DNA from: an uncultured Pseudomonadota bacterium
GTDB lineage: Bacteria > Pseudomonadota > Gammaproteobacteria > Steroidobacterales > Steroidobacteraceae
Length of the DNA stretch: 64,000 nt
Assembly (NCBI GenBank): GCA_903828595.1
Contig: CAIKMS010000023.1
Coordinates: 159,695 to 223,694 of the forward strand
Direction of reading: 5' to 3'
This document shows, one piece after another, positions 1 to 8,872 of this stretch; the stretch's first letter is position 1, and each line of letters begins with the position of its first letter. The notes under the pieces were generated by a model that was not told where the DNA came from, searched no databases, and saw only the letters and a program-made list of their open reading frames with translations. A program made the translations under genes and the position numbers.

Positions 1-635
1 AAATCCAATTCGTGTCGCGGAGCATGGCTGGGAAAGGTGGCCAGGGCTTTGACATTCGCGCTGGTCAGGCGAGTGGCCTGTTTAAATAAAAACAGCTCAT
101 TCTCACCCCAAAACGTGTTGAAGTCGCCGGCGACAATGACCGGCTTTGTCGCGTTGACGATCAGGTCATGCAGCGTTTTTAACTGCCATTGACGGTGCCG
201 GTATTTGAGCGACAAGTGCACCAAAAAGATAATGGCGTCCTTTAGTTCTAACTCAATGATCAGTCGCTTAACGCCGGTGTCAAAATAGTGAAAGCGCTCG
301 CCGTGGATCTGCGGGCCTACCAAAAAAGCGTTGCACTGTTTGCGAAATACCGGAAGGCTTTTCGAGATCGAGTTCTTGGCGTACTTGCATTGATAAATGG
401 TCTGCCAACCTAAACCTTTGGCAATGTAGTGCGCTTGGTTAACCATGCCCGAGCGCAACGACCCGGTGTCTACTTCCACCAAAGCCACCACATCCGGGGC
501 CTGTTCATGAACAAACTGGGTTATATCTTTCAGTGCGCGGGTGTTACTGCGCAAATAACCGGCCCCCGGCAGCGGCAAGTGAAAGGCAAAGCCCGTTCCG
601 GTGGCATAACGAATGTTGTAAACCAGTAAACGCAT
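1..635 (-). CDS. Endonuclease/exonuclease/phosphatase (EEP) family protein, C-terminus cut by window edge
   Basis: An open frame starts at the ATG complementary to 633-635 and runs off the left edge, giving 211 visible codons. The N-terminus MRLLVYNIRYATG, a PDVVALVEVD segment with the metal-binding Glu, a VAGDFNTFW motif near residue 170 and a final SHAPRHELDF are the ordered signatures of the EEP (DNase I-like) fold, which hydrolyses phosphodiesters or phosphomonoesters with Mg2+. There is no obvious signal peptide, so it is probably cytoplasmic. The substrate cannot be told; nuclease, lipid phosphatase and sphingomyelinase-like members all share these motifs. It is divergent from the TIR-like gene at 751. 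A second, unlinked EEP gene lies at 58647-59360. Confidence 0.8.
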   Translation of the reverse strand, partial: MRLLVYNIRYATGTGFAFHLPLPGAGYLRSNTRALKDITQFVHEQAPDVVALVEVDTGSLRSGMVNQAHYIAKGLGWQTIYQCKYAKNSISKSLPVFRKQCNAFLVGPQIHGERFHYFDTGVKRLIIELELKDAIIFLVHLSLKYRHRQWQLKTLHDLIVNATKPVIVAGDFNTFWGENELFLFKQATRLTSANVKALATFPSHAPRHELD

Positions 636-750
636 AAGTTGAGAATTACGTCCGGTGTGCGCGTGCCAATAGCCGTAAAGTACAGTGTAGCGTTATGCGC
701 CTGTGATGCGCCTTGTAATCGCATCCGGCACCCGAACCTCTGGAGTGCTC

Positions 751-1206
751 ATGAGTGAGGAACAAAACCCGATATCTTTGTTTGTGACCCATGCTTGGAG
801 CACGGACGATGAGTATCTGCGGGCCTTTGAATTCCTTGAATCCTCGCGTCATTTTTATTATCGCAATCTATCCCGCCCGTTGGACTGCCCTAACGCGACC
901 CGGCAAACACAGATCAGCGCCCTGCAGGCCCAAATGGAAAAAGCTGAGGTGGTGTTAGTGCTCGCCGCACAGTACGCTGACTCCGCCTTTTGGATAGACC
1001 ATCAGGTCGCTACCGCACTGGCGATGCGAAAACCCCTGGTGTTACTTCCGGCTTTTGGCAGCAACGCCCCGGCACCGGTTCACTTACTCAGCCGCATTGG
1101 TGTGGTGGTGAACTGGAGTGAAAGGGCACTGGTACAGGCCCTTCGGCGCCAAGCGCGACCGGATACGCCGCTGGGCTGGGATACCATCGACTTCACGATG
1201 GACTAA
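751..1206 (+). CDS. ThsB-like / MTH538-type TIR domain protein (DUF1863), stand-alone
   Basis: The protein has 151 residues. I start it at the ATG at 751, preceded by TGGAG at a good distance, rather than at an in-frame start 48 bases upstream. SLFVTHAWSTDDEY (residues 9-22), HFYYRNLSRP (34-43), a VVLVLAAQY strand and AFWIDHQVATALAMRKPLV (80-97) match the TIR-like fold of Thoeris ThsB proteins (ISHSW, then W-K/R-N-x-S-x-P, then a conserved W-I helix, from family knowledge). ThsB makes a cyclic ADP-ribose signal for a partner effector, ThsA. No ThsA-like SIR2 or SLOG gene is in the window. Where relatives usually carry Glu after the W-I pair, this one has Gln85, so NADase activity is doubtful. 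Confidence 0.7.
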   Translation: MSEEQNPISLFVTHAWSTDDEYLRAFEFLESSRHFYYRNLSRPLDCPNATRQTQISALQAQMEKAEVVLVLAAQYADSAFWIDHQVATALAMRKPLVLLPAFGSNAPAPVHLLSRIGVVVNWSERALVQALRRQARPDTPLGWDTIDFTMD

Positions 1207-1295
1207 GTACGCTTCCCCGCACTTATGATTACTCGAGCCAGATTGCCAGACGCTGATCGGGGCTTAAGGCGCCACTAACCCAGCTCAAGTTAAGC

Positions 1296-1664
1296 TTAGG
1301 CTTCCACCGCAAACAGTGGGATCACGGTATCAGACAGGTCGCGTGGCTCGCGGCGAAGGCTGCTGTGGCTGTGCGCCTGACGCTCAAAGGCCAGTACCAA
1401 CTGGACCAAGTTCGCGGCGATCACCTGGGTTTGCTCTGGGGACATCTTTCGCACGGTGGCCTGTATAGCGGTCTCGCCAGTCAACGGACGGACGGATTGC
1501 ACGGTCTCCATCAGCTCACGGTAATCCGCGTGCAGATTATCGGGCAAGTCCAGGGCCTCGACGTGCGCTAAAAGCATTGAAAAAGCCAATGTAACTCGCT
1601 GTTTTACAGGTTGATTACTCACCAGATGCGTGAGCGCTTGATGCAGTATTTCTGACACGGCCAT
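1296..1664 (-). CDS. Hypothetical helical protein, 122 aa
   Basis: I do not recognise the family. The start at 1664 has a good ribosome site, with AAGGA about seven bases upstream. The sequence reads as mostly alpha-helical, with alternating hydrophobics, no signal peptide and no membrane segment. The C-terminus carries a His/Ser/Arg-rich turn (HSHSSLRREPRD) and a hydrophobic end (VIPLFAVEA). It stands alone between the TIR gene and the polysaccharide locus, convergent to the former. The coding call rests on the strong Shine-Dalgarno and an uninterrupted frame of ordinary composition; its function is unknown. Confidence 0.6.
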   Translation of the reverse strand: MAVSEILHQALTHLVSNQPVKQRVTLAFSMLLAHVEALDLPDNLHADYRELMETVQSVRPLTGETAIQATVRKMSPEQTQVIAANLVQLVLAFERQAHSHSSLRREPRDLSDTVIPLFAVEA

Positions 1665-2054
1665 GCCAAATCCTTAGCGCAGTCAACCCCAAAGCTCGCG
1701 CCACGCACGCCAAGCCCTGGGTTTAGGGCCCAACCTAGCGGCGGTACGCGAGTCAACGAATGTATGGGTACTCGACCTTCTTTATCAGTCAGTACAAGGA
1801 CCTAGGCCAACTATAGCGAGCGATTTGGAATTTGCAACCGCTGCATCCGCCCAGCGTGCCCCAAAGTCTGCCTTCACGCCTAGCCTGAGGTGGTATATTT
1901 AAAGTAATAAGTAAATAAAATGACACAAAGCACTGATTTAATTTGAAATACAATTACAACATTAACTTCTCTTTAAGTTGAAGTAGGGCACAGCCTGATG
2001 CCGTGATAACTTGAGCATCACAGTAGGCAATGGTGGCCGTGGGGCCTGAGCTCA
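1665..2054. other. Intergenic region, low-GC patch with a TGCA dyad motif
   Basis: This is a 390-base gap between divergent genes. It holds the 20-mer AATTTGCAACCGCTGCATCC at 1829-1848, which recurs with one mismatch at 26370-26389 in another intergenic region. It also has a markedly AT-rich stretch near 1895-1980, unlike the flanking genes. It presumably carries the promoters for the 1296-1664 and 2055-3080 genes, but I cannot assign -35/-10 boxes with confidence. No gene is visible. Confidence 0.5.
1829..1848. repeat. First copy of the intergenic TGCA motif
   Basis: AATTTGCAACCGCTGCATCC recurs with one change at 26370-26389. Here it sits in the divergent gap between the 122-aa hypothetical gene (about 165 bases) and a glycosyltransferase gene (about 205 bases). 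Confidence 0.5.
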
Positions 2055-3080
2055 ATGGGAACTTTGCGTCATTTAGATTTCGTCTCAGGCATGCCGGTGC
2101 ATTTTTTCGTCAAGCCGGCCGGCATCAGCCTTGAGCGCGCGCAAACCTTAGATCCCGATCGAGACTGGACGGATCTGCGGCGCGCCCGCGAGGTTTGGAT
2201 TATCCAAACCTGGCATCGTCTGCGCCATGCCGGTTACACCCCAACCATGAGCGATGAACCGGTAAACGACGGGATCATCGTCTACCACAAGGAAGACCAA
2301 CGGGAGCTGCTGCGACGGCTGCCGCGCCAGTCCCGGGCCGTTTTGGTGGGGGTTCGGGCGGATTTTCGTTCCTGCGACGCGGCCGATTTTGAAGTCCTGC
2401 AAAACGGCTACTACGCCGATCAGCGCCGCAGTTTCTTTGTGCCGCACTGGCCACAGCCCGGATTAATACCCCGTGATAAGCAGCGAGGCGATCGGTTGGA
2501 GCGGATCGCGTTTAAAGGCTACGCCGGGAACCTGCTGGCCGAATTTAGGCTGGGCCAGTGGCAGGACTTTTTGGCCACGCAGGGCCTGATCTTTGACGAC
2601 GACGCGATTATGGATGACTCCTCCGATCACCCCATTCTCACGCGTTTTCACGACTACCACGATGTGGATGTCGTGTTAGCGGTGCGACCCGGTCAAAGTA
2701 CGCACAAACCCGCCAGCAAGCTGGTTAATGCCTGGCATGCCGGGGTGCCCGCGCTACTCAGCCCAGACTATCCCTTTGAGGAACTGCGCCAAAGCCCTGA
2801 CGACTACCTGGCGGTGAGTTCGGTCACCGAGGCCATAGCCGCGGTAAATCGCCTGTTGCGCGAACCAGGGCTGTACCGTCGCATGATCGAACAAGGGTTT
2901 AAACGCGCGCAACACTACACCGTGGCCAGCGTTACCCAACAGTGGGCAAAGTTGCTGTACCAAACAATCCCCGCGCAAGTGAGTCGCCGGCCGCAATGGA
3001 CGTGGAGTCCGATTTGGCGCGGCGCCCGAACCTTCAGACGTAAAGCCGCGCAGAGTCTGGGACTCATTTCTCGCCGCTAG
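2055..3080 (+). CDS. GT-B family glycosyltransferase
   Basis: This 341-residue protein has a Rossmann-like C-terminal half with the donor-site pattern HKPASKLVNAWHAGVPALLSP (about residues 217-237), followed by a helix ending in a YTVASVTQQWAKLL segment. That pattern is typical of GT-B glycosyltransferases that transfer sugars from nucleotide donors to cell-surface glycans. There is no signal peptide or membrane helix, so it should act at the cytoplasmic face. A second in-frame ATG lies 36 bases downstream; neither start has a strong ribosome site. It converges on another glycosyltransferase at 3064 with a 17-base overlap and lies beside the dTDP-rhamnose operon, which suggests O-antigen or exopolysaccharide assembly. 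Acceptor and donor are unknown. Confidence 0.75.
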   Translation: MGTLRHLDFVSGMPVHFFVKPAGISLERAQTLDPDRDWTDLRRAREVWIIQTWHRLRHAGYTPTMSDEPVNDGIIVYHKEDQRELLRRLPRQSRAVLVGVRADFRSCDAADFEVLQNGYYADQRRSFFVPHWPQPGLIPRDKQRGDRLERIAFKGYAGNLLAEFRLGQWQDFLATQGLIFDDDAIMDDSSDHPILTRFHDYHDVDVVLAVRPGQSTHKPASKLVNAWHAGVPALLSPDYPFEELRQSPDDYLAVSSVTEAIAAVNRLLREPGLYRRMIEQGFKRAQHYTVASVTQQWAKLLYQTIPAQVSRRPQWTWSPIWRGARTFRRKAAQSLGLISRR

Positions 3081-4206
3081 ACGGTTGGATTGCCTTGTTT
3101 GCCCGGCGGGCGAGCCGCTGCTCGATAGCCTCTACGGCGACGGACACGCCATTGGCAATACGCTTCGAGCTTACCGCTTGACTCAGCGCCGTTCGACGCG
3201 CGGAGTCACTCAACAAAGCCTGTGCCTGCTCGACAATGCTCTGGGAAGTAAATGCTGCAGCCACGCACAGGCCGTGCTGCCGGCAACCGGCAATGCGTGC
3301 GGCCTGATCTGCGGCAATAGGCACCGCCACACAGACCGCCTGCTGGGCCAGCGCCTGAATCAGTAAACTGCCGCCGTTAACTACGCTAACACGGGCTTGC
3401 GCGACTAGCGCCATCAGCTCGGCGTTGGGCAAGGCACCACAGGCGATGACGCCGGGCCAGGAGGTGCCGTCAGGCGCGCCCACCATGAGCACCGGTAGTG
3501 GTTGGCGCTTCGCTAAGGCCGCTGCTGCATCGCCGAACACGAGCGGACCGTTGGCCAGGCCGTCAAATTGGCCCGATCCTCCCGGACAGAGTAGGGCGTA
3601 CTCCCCGGCACGCAGATTAAGCCGCGTCAGGGTGGCTTCTGACTGAGTCGGACTGGGGGCTTGAAAAAAGGTGGGTAGAAAGCGTACCGAATAGGTCGGC
3701 ACCAGGCGCATCTTCATTCGTTCCCATAGGGTCAAGGGTTTAGCCAAAAAGGCAGGTGCCGCAAGCCAATGCTCATCGATGAAGGGCATACGATCCCAGC
3801 GAAAACCCTTCCAGCGGGTCTTTCGCCGCGAACTGATGTAGATGCAGACACTGCCGGCCTGGGCCACGGCCTTGAACTGGCTATGCCGGCCGGCACTGTC
3901 AAAGATCACCACGTCCGGCAGAAGTTGCTCAATAAAGGCTAGCACCGCAGCCACGTCGCGCGTCGGCGAGTCCTCAATCAGCGTGCACGGATAAGGACAG
4001 GTTTTGGCATAGGCAGCACCGCGATGCAAAACAAAGTGCACACTCGCCTTCGGCCAGCGCTGCGCTAACCCCTGTGCAATGGCCAAACAGCGAAAATACT
4101 CGCCACTGCCGCCGGGCCCGGATACGGGGACGAACAAGATCTGCCGAGGCGAAGCCACTAACCGTTCAGGCGGCAGCACGCTCACAAAGCTGTCCTTGCG
4201 CCACAC
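3064..4206 (-). CDS. GT28/UDP-glycosyltransferase-like GT-B protein
   Basis: This 380-residue protein has an N-terminal GPGGSGEYFRCLAIAQGLAQ loop (about 31-50) typical of GT-B enzymes that sense a lipid or glycan acceptor. Its C-terminal nucleotide-sugar site contains a VVNGGSLLIQALAQQ segment followed by VAVPIAADQ (about 274-302), resembling MurG/PseG-type and UDP-glucuronosyltransferase-type domains. The Gly-rich LCPGGSGQFDG at about 207-217 is the usual hinge loop. It is encoded opposite to the neighbouring rhamnose operon, and its 3' end overlaps the convergent glycosyltransferase by 17 bases. A role in the same polysaccharide locus is inferred; the donor sugar is not determinable. Confidence 0.7.
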   Translation of the reverse strand: MWRKDSFVSVLPPERLVASPRQILFVPVSGPGGSGEYFRCLAIAQGLAQRWPKASVHFVLHRGAAYAKTCPYPCTLIEDSPTRDVAAVLAFIEQLLPDVVIFDSAGRHSQFKAVAQAGSVCIYISSRRKTRWKGFRWDRMPFIDEHWLAAPAFLAKPLTLWERMKMRLVPTYSVRFLPTFFQAPSPTQSEATLTRLNLRAGEYALLCPGGSGQFDGLANGPLVFGDAAAALAKRQPLPVLMVGAPDGTSWPGVIACGALPNAELMALVAQARVSVVNGGSLLIQALAQQAVCVAVPIAADQAARIAGCRQHGLCVAAAFTSQSIVEQAQALLSDSARRTALSQAVSSKRIANGVSVAVEAIEQRLARRANKAIQPSSGEK

Positions 4207-4382
4207 TCAAACGGCGCCGGATCTGGCTTCAGATGAGCCTGTCGCGACACGTTGATCATCAAAAACCCCAGGCACCCTGTCCTAGTTGCCGATGGTAACA
4301 GACCCAACTTAAGCCACGTGGACGCTTCGCCCCTCACTGGGTATCCTTTAGCCCGGCAGTCCACTCTATAAGGCGTACCCCC

Positions 4383-5267
4383 GTGATCAGTAAGGGCATT
4401 ATTTTAGCCGGTGGGTCGGGCACGCGCCTGTACCCCGTGACTCGAGCGGTATCCAAGCAACTGCTGCCAGTCTACGACAAGCCTTTGGTCTACTACCCGC
4501 TGGCCATACTCATGCTGGCCGGTATTCGTGACGTGTTCATTATCACCACGCCCGAGGATGCAGCCTCGTTCCTGCGCTTGTTAGGCGATGGTTCGCAGTG
4601 GGGCATTCGCATTACCTACGGCGTACAGCCTAGGCCCGAGGGCATTGCTCAAGCATTTTTGATCGCCAGTGACTGGCTGCAAGATTCGGCCTGCTGCCTG
4701 GTCCTTGGTGACAACGTCTTCTACGGCCATGGCCTGCCAGACCAACTCCGTGACGCCGCCGCACGAGCGCACGGCGCGTCGGTGTTTGCGTATTACGTGA
4801 GTGATCCGCAGCGATACGGTGTGATGGAGTTTGACGACGAGGGTCGTGCTATCAGTATTGAGGAGAAACCCGCACAGCCCAAATCACACTACGCCGTCAC
4901 CGGCTTGTACATGTATGACTCGGACTGCGTGCAGATCGCACGAAATCTTAAACCCTCGCCACGCGGAGAATTAGAGATCACCGATTTGAACCGGGTGTAC
5001 CTGCAACGCGGGGACCTGCATGTCCAAGTCCTGGGTCGGGGAGTGGCCTGGCTGGATACCGGTACCCACGAGTCTTTGTTGGATGCGTCAAACTTTATCG
5101 AGACCATTGAGACCCGCCAGGGACTGAAGGTCTGCTGTCCAGAAGAAATTGCCTATAGGCAAGGCTATATAGACTCAAGCCAAGTCGAGCATTTAGCCAG
5201 TCAATTAGGACGAACCGCTTATGCTTCTTACCTGCGCGGTTTGATTTCAGAAGCTAAGCGCTCATGA
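4383..5267 (+). CDS. rfbA: Glucose-1-phosphate thymidylyltransferase
   Basis: The 294-residue product is the usual length for RmlA, which joins dTTP and glucose-1-phosphate to make dTDP-glucose, the first step of dTDP-L-rhamnose synthesis. The N-terminal [20 protein letters not shown] signature and [10 protein letters not shown] follow immediately. [11 protein letters not shown] (about 108-118) and [19 protein letters not shown] (about 161-179) line the active site. The start is GTG. It heads an operon in the order rfbA-rfbC-rfbD-rfbB-glycosyltransferase, where every junction is a four-base overlap, so translation is probably coupled. Confidence 0.95.
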   Translation: MISKGIILAGGSGTRLYPVTRAVSKQLLPVYDKPLVYYPLAILMLAGIRDVFIITTPEDAASFLRLLGDGSQWGIRITYGVQPRPEGIAQAFLIASDWLQDSACCLVLGDNVFYGHGLPDQLRDAAARAHGASVFAYYVSDPQRYGVMEFDDEGRAISIEEKPAQPKSHYAVTGLYMYDSDCVQIARNLKPSPRGELEITDLNRVYLQRGDLHVQVLGRGVAWLDTGTHESLLDASNFIETIETRQGLKVCCPEEIAYRQGYIDSSQVEHLASQLGRTAYASYLRGLISEAKRS

Positions 5268-5812
5268 ACATTGTGCCTTTGACACTGCGCGACGTACGGG
5301 TGGTAGAGCCGCGTGTTTATAGCGACAACCGCGGTGCCTTTCTGGAGACCTGGAACGAGCAGGCCTATGCCGACTTAGGTATCAGCGGACCCTTTGTTCA
5401 GGATAACCTCAGTGTCTCCTGCAAGAACACGCTACGCGGGCTGCATTATCAAGTCCAACAGGCCCAAGGCAAGTTAGTGCGCGTGGTACGCGGCGCGATC
5501 TACGACGTGGTGGTGGATTTACGGCGCAGCTCACCGCAGTTTGGGCAGTGGACGGCCATTACCTTGCGAGCCGAAGAACAACGAGCCTTATGGGTACCGG
5601 CCGGTTTTGCGCACGGGTTTTTAGCTCTGGCGGATGATACCTGGGTGCAATACAAGGTTACCGATTACTGGGCGCCGGCACACGAGCGTACGTTGGCCTG
5701 GAATGACCCAACCGTCGGTGTGTCCTGGCCCCTAGCCCAGGGGGAAGTGCCGCTGTTATCGGCTAAAGATGCCGTGGGAGCGGCGCTCTTAAAGGCAGAT
5801 CACTACCCGTGA
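5264..5812 (+). CDS. rfbC: dTDP-4-dehydrorhamnose 3,5-epimerase
   Basis: At 182 residues this is standard RmlC size. The cupin carries [15 protein letters not shown], the [20 protein letters not shown] block with the catalytic His, [19 protein letters not shown], and a [12 protein letters not shown] loop. It epimerises C3 and C5 of dTDP-4-keto-6-deoxyglucose. The ATG overlaps the rfbA stop (ATGA at 5264-5267). Confidence 0.95.
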   Translation: MNIVPLTLRDVRVVEPRVYSDNRGAFLETWNEQAYADLGISGPFVQDNLSVSCKNTLRGLHYQVQQAQGKLVRVVRGAIYDVVVDLRRSSPQFGQWTAITLRAEEQRALWVPAGFAHGFLALADDTWVQYKVTDYWAPAHERTLAWNDPTVGVSWPLAQGEVPLLSAKDAVGAALLKADHYP

Positions 5813-6696
5813 AAGTTCTTATCACCGGCGCGGCCGGTCAGCTGGGTCTGGCACTGACGCGCACGCAACCTTCAAACGTGCAGGTCGTGCGGCTCGCGCG
5901 TGCCGAACTGGATATCACCGACCCCAATGCGCTGTTAGCCGTACTGACGCTGCATAAACCCAACGTGGTGATCAATGCAGCCGCCTATACCCTGGTGGAC
6001 CAGGCGCAAAGCGATCCGCAGTCTGCCGAGCAGGTCAATGCCGTTGCTCCCGGCGCTATCGCTTTGGCGTGTCATCGCGCTCAGGCGCGACTAATCCACG
6101 TGTCTACGGACTACGTTTTTGATGGGACAGCCCACCAACCCTATCTTCCTGAATCCACCACGCAGCCCTTGGGCGTGTACGGCGCCAGCAAGCGGCGTGG
6201 TGAGATCGCTGTGCTGCAAGCGCTGGGAACCGATGCGCTGGTGGTACGTTCTTCCTGGTTGTATGCCGCCACCGCGCGAAATTTTTTAACGCGCATGCTC
6301 GAACTGATGCGCGAGCGGCCGCAGTTAAAAATCGTCATGGATCAAATTGGCGCACCCACGCTAGCCGATGACCTGGCTCAGGCACTGTGGACACTTACGG
6401 ATGGACGATTAAACGGTATTCAGCACTGGTGTAATTCCGGTGTAGCCAGTTGGTACGACTTCGCCGTCGCCATCGCCGAAGAGGCACACACTCGCGGTCT
6501 GTTAGCGCAGATCCCGTCGCTGCTGCCCATTATTAGTGCTGACTATCCGACGCCAGCAGTCAGACCGCACTTTAGCGTTTTGGATAAGCGCCGTACCGAA
6601 GTCGCCCTGGGAGTAGTCGCACCCCACTGGCGCAGTTCGTTGCGATGCGCGCTGGATACGCTGACCCCGACACTGACTCTAGGAAGGCCTTCATGA
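5809..6696 (+). CDS. rfbD: dTDP-4-dehydrorhamnose reductase
   Basis: This is a 295-residue short-chain dehydrogenase-type protein. It begins with the nucleotide-binding ITGAAGQLG loop and has VINAAAYTLVDQA, STDYVFDG and the YGASKRRGE Tyr-x-x-x-Lys catalytic pair (about 124-132). It reduces dTDP-4-keto-rhamnose to dTDP-L-rhamnose with NAD(P)H. The start is GTG within the rfbC stop (GTGA at 5809-5812). It ends inside the rfbB start (ATGA at 6693-6696). Confidence 0.93.
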   Translation: MKVLITGAAGQLGLALTRTQPSNVQVVRLARAELDITDPNALLAVLTLHKPNVVINAAAYTLVDQAQSDPQSAEQVNAVAPGAIALACHRAQARLIHVSTDYVFDGTAHQPYLPESTTQPLGVYGASKRRGEIAVLQALGTDALVVRSSWLYAATARNFLTRMLELMRERPQLKIVMDQIGAPTLADDLAQALWTLTDGRLNGIQHWCNSGVASWYDFAVAIAEEAHTRGLLAQIPSLLPIISADYPTPAVRPHFSVLDKRRTEVALGVVAPHWRSSLRCALDTLTPTLTLGRPS

Positions 6697-7817
6697 CTCG
6701 TTGTGTATTGGTTACCGGCGCTGCCGGTTTCATTGGCGCTAATTTTTGTCACTACTGGGCCAAGCATCATCCAGCCGATCGCCTGATTGGCTATGACTTA
6801 CTGACCTACGCGGGTAATCCAGCCAGTGTGGAGTCACTGACGCGGTCCGGTCAGTTAGCGTTGATTCAGGGGGATATCGTGGACTTTGACGCCGTCAGTG
6901 CGGCCTTTAATCAGACGCAACCGGACTGGATCGTGAACTTTGCGGCTGAATCTCACGTGGATCGTTCCATCAAAGACCCGCGCGCTTTTGGCCGCACCAA
7001 CGTTTTAGGAACCCAAGTGCTGATGGATGCGGCGCGCGAACTGTGGGGCGCTACGCCTGAGCCCAACAAACGTTTTCATCACGTGTCCACCGATGAAGTC
7101 TTCGGCACTTTAGGACCTAACGACGCACCGTTTTCGGAGTCGACGGCTTATGCGCCTAATTCGCCTTACGCAGCGAGCAAGGCAGCGGCCGATCATTTTG
7201 TGCGTGCCTACGGGCGTACTTATAACTTTCCGTACACCTTAAGTAACTGCTCAAACAACTACGGCCCCTACCAGTTTCCTGAAAAGTTAATTCCGTTATG
7301 CCTGCTCAACATTCTGGAAGGTCGGCGCCTGCCCATCTATGGCGATGGTCAGCAAGTTCGTGACTGGCTACACGTCCACGATCATTGTCGGGCCATTGAT
7401 GTGATTTTGCAGACCTCGCCCTTAGGCGAGAGTTTTAATGTCGGTGGTGGCACGGAACTGGCGAATCTCACCGTGATTGACCAACTCTGCCACATCGTAG
7501 ATCAAGCTTTTTTAGAAAACCCGGGCCTAAAACAGCGCTTTGTACGCAGCCCAATGGCAAATTCAGTGGCCTCGCGCGAGCTCATTGAGTTTGTCCGCGA
7601 CAGACCGGGGCATGATCGTCGATATGCCGTCAACGGCGATAAGCTTACCCAAGCGCTGGGCTTTAGCGCTCAGCAGAACTTTGCTGAGGGCTTAACGCAG
7701 ACCGTGCACTGGTATCTGGGCCATGAGCCCTGGTGGCGCGGTGTGCTGGATGGGAGCTATCGGGATTGGGTACGTGAGCATTACGGCGACAAGGCGCACA
7801 CGGAGCCGATGGCTTGA
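6693..7817 (+). CDS. rfbB: dTDP-glucose 4,6-dehydratase
   Basis: I place the start at the ATG at 6693 (374 residues), because AGGAAGG lies just upstream and the N-terminus then begins MTRCVLVTGAAGFIGANF, the NAD-binding loop. The longer in-frame version adds 16 residues with no homology-like character. VNFAAESHVDRSI, STDEVFGTLG, SPYAASKAAADHFV (Tyr-x-x-x-Lys) and NNYGPYQFPEKLIP are diagnostic RmlB motifs. It removes water from dTDP-glucose to make the 4-keto-6-deoxy intermediate. Having rfbB fourth rather than first is a variant gene order. It overlaps the next gene by TTGA. Confidence 0.95.
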   Translation: MTRCVLVTGAAGFIGANFCHYWAKHHPADRLIGYDLLTYAGNPASVESLTRSGQLALIQGDIVDFDAVSAAFNQTQPDWIVNFAAESHVDRSIKDPRAFGRTNVLGTQVLMDAARELWGATPEPNKRFHHVSTDEVFGTLGPNDAPFSESTAYAPNSPYAASKAAADHFVRAYGRTYNFPYTLSNCSNNYGPYQFPEKLIPLCLLNILEGRRLPIYGDGQQVRDWLHVHDHCRAIDVILQTSPLGESFNVGGGTELANLTVIDQLCHIVDQAFLENPGLKQRFVRSPMANSVASRELIEFVRDRPGHDRRYAVNGDKLTQALGFSAQQNFAEGLTQTVHWYLGHEPWWRGVLDGSYRDWVREHYGDKAHTEPMA

Positions 7818-8833
7818 GCCGACACGCGCTGTTTATCGCCTATAACCTCGAACAGCCCTCGTTTCGTTATCGGATGCGCTGCTTAATACCTGCGCTGGAG
7901 GGGCAGGGCTGGACAGTGCGTGTCGAACAATTCCCCAGTGGTCGCTACGGATGGCGGGTATGGGAACGGCGCGCCTTGCTAGCTTGGGCGGACATTACGG
8001 TCTTACAGCAGGTCAAGCTCAGCGCCCCGGAAGCCTGGTGGCTGCGTCGGTACGCACGGCGTGCGCTTTTAGATATCGATGATGCCATCTACGTGCGTAA
8101 GCCGCGTCAGCTGGGATTACCCGCCGAGGAAAGCGCCTGGCGGCGAGCTAAGTTTCGGGCCACCTGTAGCCACATGGATGCCGTGGTGGTCGGCAATGAC
8201 GTCCTGGCGCAAGAAGCCCGCCGGGCAGGCAGACCTATCACGATCCTGCCGACGGCGGTCGATGCGGATCGCTACGAGTTGAGTCAACCCGCACCAGACC
8301 AGCCACCGACGGTGGTGTGGATTGGTAGCCCGGAAAATCTTGTCTATCTAGAACTCGTGCGACCCGCCCTGGTGAAACTTAAGGCGCGGCTTACCAATCT
8401 TAGGCTGCGCGTGGTGTGCTCACGGTTTCCCGATTGGCCGGAACTTAACATTGAGCGTGTGGTGTGGAGTTCGAGCGCTGAGATTGCGGCCTTGCGCAGC
8501 GCCCACGTAGGCATCATGCCCTTAACCGACGATGCGTGGGCGCGCGGTAAGTGCGCGTTTAAGTTGTTGCAGTACATGGCCGCGGGCCTTCCCTGTGTGG
8601 CCTCGCCGGTCGGTGCCAATGTGCAGGCGGTCGTGCCGGGGGTTACCGGCTTTCTGGCCGATGGTACGCCCCAGTGGGAACAGGCCTTAGGCTTGCTACT
8701 GAGTGAACCGCAAAAGGCATTAAGCATGGGACGCGCGGGGCTGGCACATCTGAACTTCGCGTATGCGCAAAGCACGTACATCAACCGCTACAGCGCCCTA
8801 CTGACCGAGTGGGCAGACAAAGATACGCCCTAG
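7814..8833 (+). CDS. Family 4-type glycosyltransferase
   Basis: This 339-residue protein begins at TTG overlapping the rfbB stop (TTGA), a weak start that makes sense under translational coupling. The C-terminal half has KCAFKLLQYMAAGLPCVASP followed by VGANVQAVVPGVTGFLA (about 243-281), the canonical GT4 donor-site Glu/Gly region, and TVVWIGSPENLVYLE forms the hinge strand. The N-terminal YNLEQPSFRYRMRCLIPALE resembles GT4 proteins that bind polyprenyl-linked acceptors. As the last gene of the rhamnose operon it may be a rhamnosyltransferase, but that is inference from context only. Confidence 0.82.
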   Translation: MSRHALFIAYNLEQPSFRYRMRCLIPALEGQGWTVRVEQFPSGRYGWRVWERRALLAWADITVLQQVKLSAPEAWWLRRYARRALLDIDDAIYVRKPRQLGLPAEESAWRRAKFRATCSHMDAVVVGNDVLAQEARRAGRPITILPTAVDADRYELSQPAPDQPPTVVWIGSPENLVYLELVRPALVKLKARLTNLRLRVVCSRFPDWPELNIERVVWSSSAEIAALRSAHVGIMPLTDDAWARGKCAFKLLQYMAAGLPCVASPVGANVQAVVPGVTGFLADGTPQWEQALGLLLSEPQKALSMGRAGLAHLNFAYAQSTYINRYSALLTEWADKDTP

Positions 8834-8836
8834 GCT

Positions 8837-8865
8837 AAGACCGGCGAGTCACACTCGCCGGTCTT
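8837..8865. terminator. Bidirectional hairpin between rhamnose operon and aldolase
   Basis: Perfect 12-base arms AAGACCGGCGAG / CTCGCCGGTCTT enclose a 5-base loop, followed on the plus strand by TGGCTTTTCT. It lies between two convergent genes, only 3 bases after one stop and 7 from the other, so it can serve both. Confidence 0.85.
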
Positions 8866-8872
8866 GGCTTTT

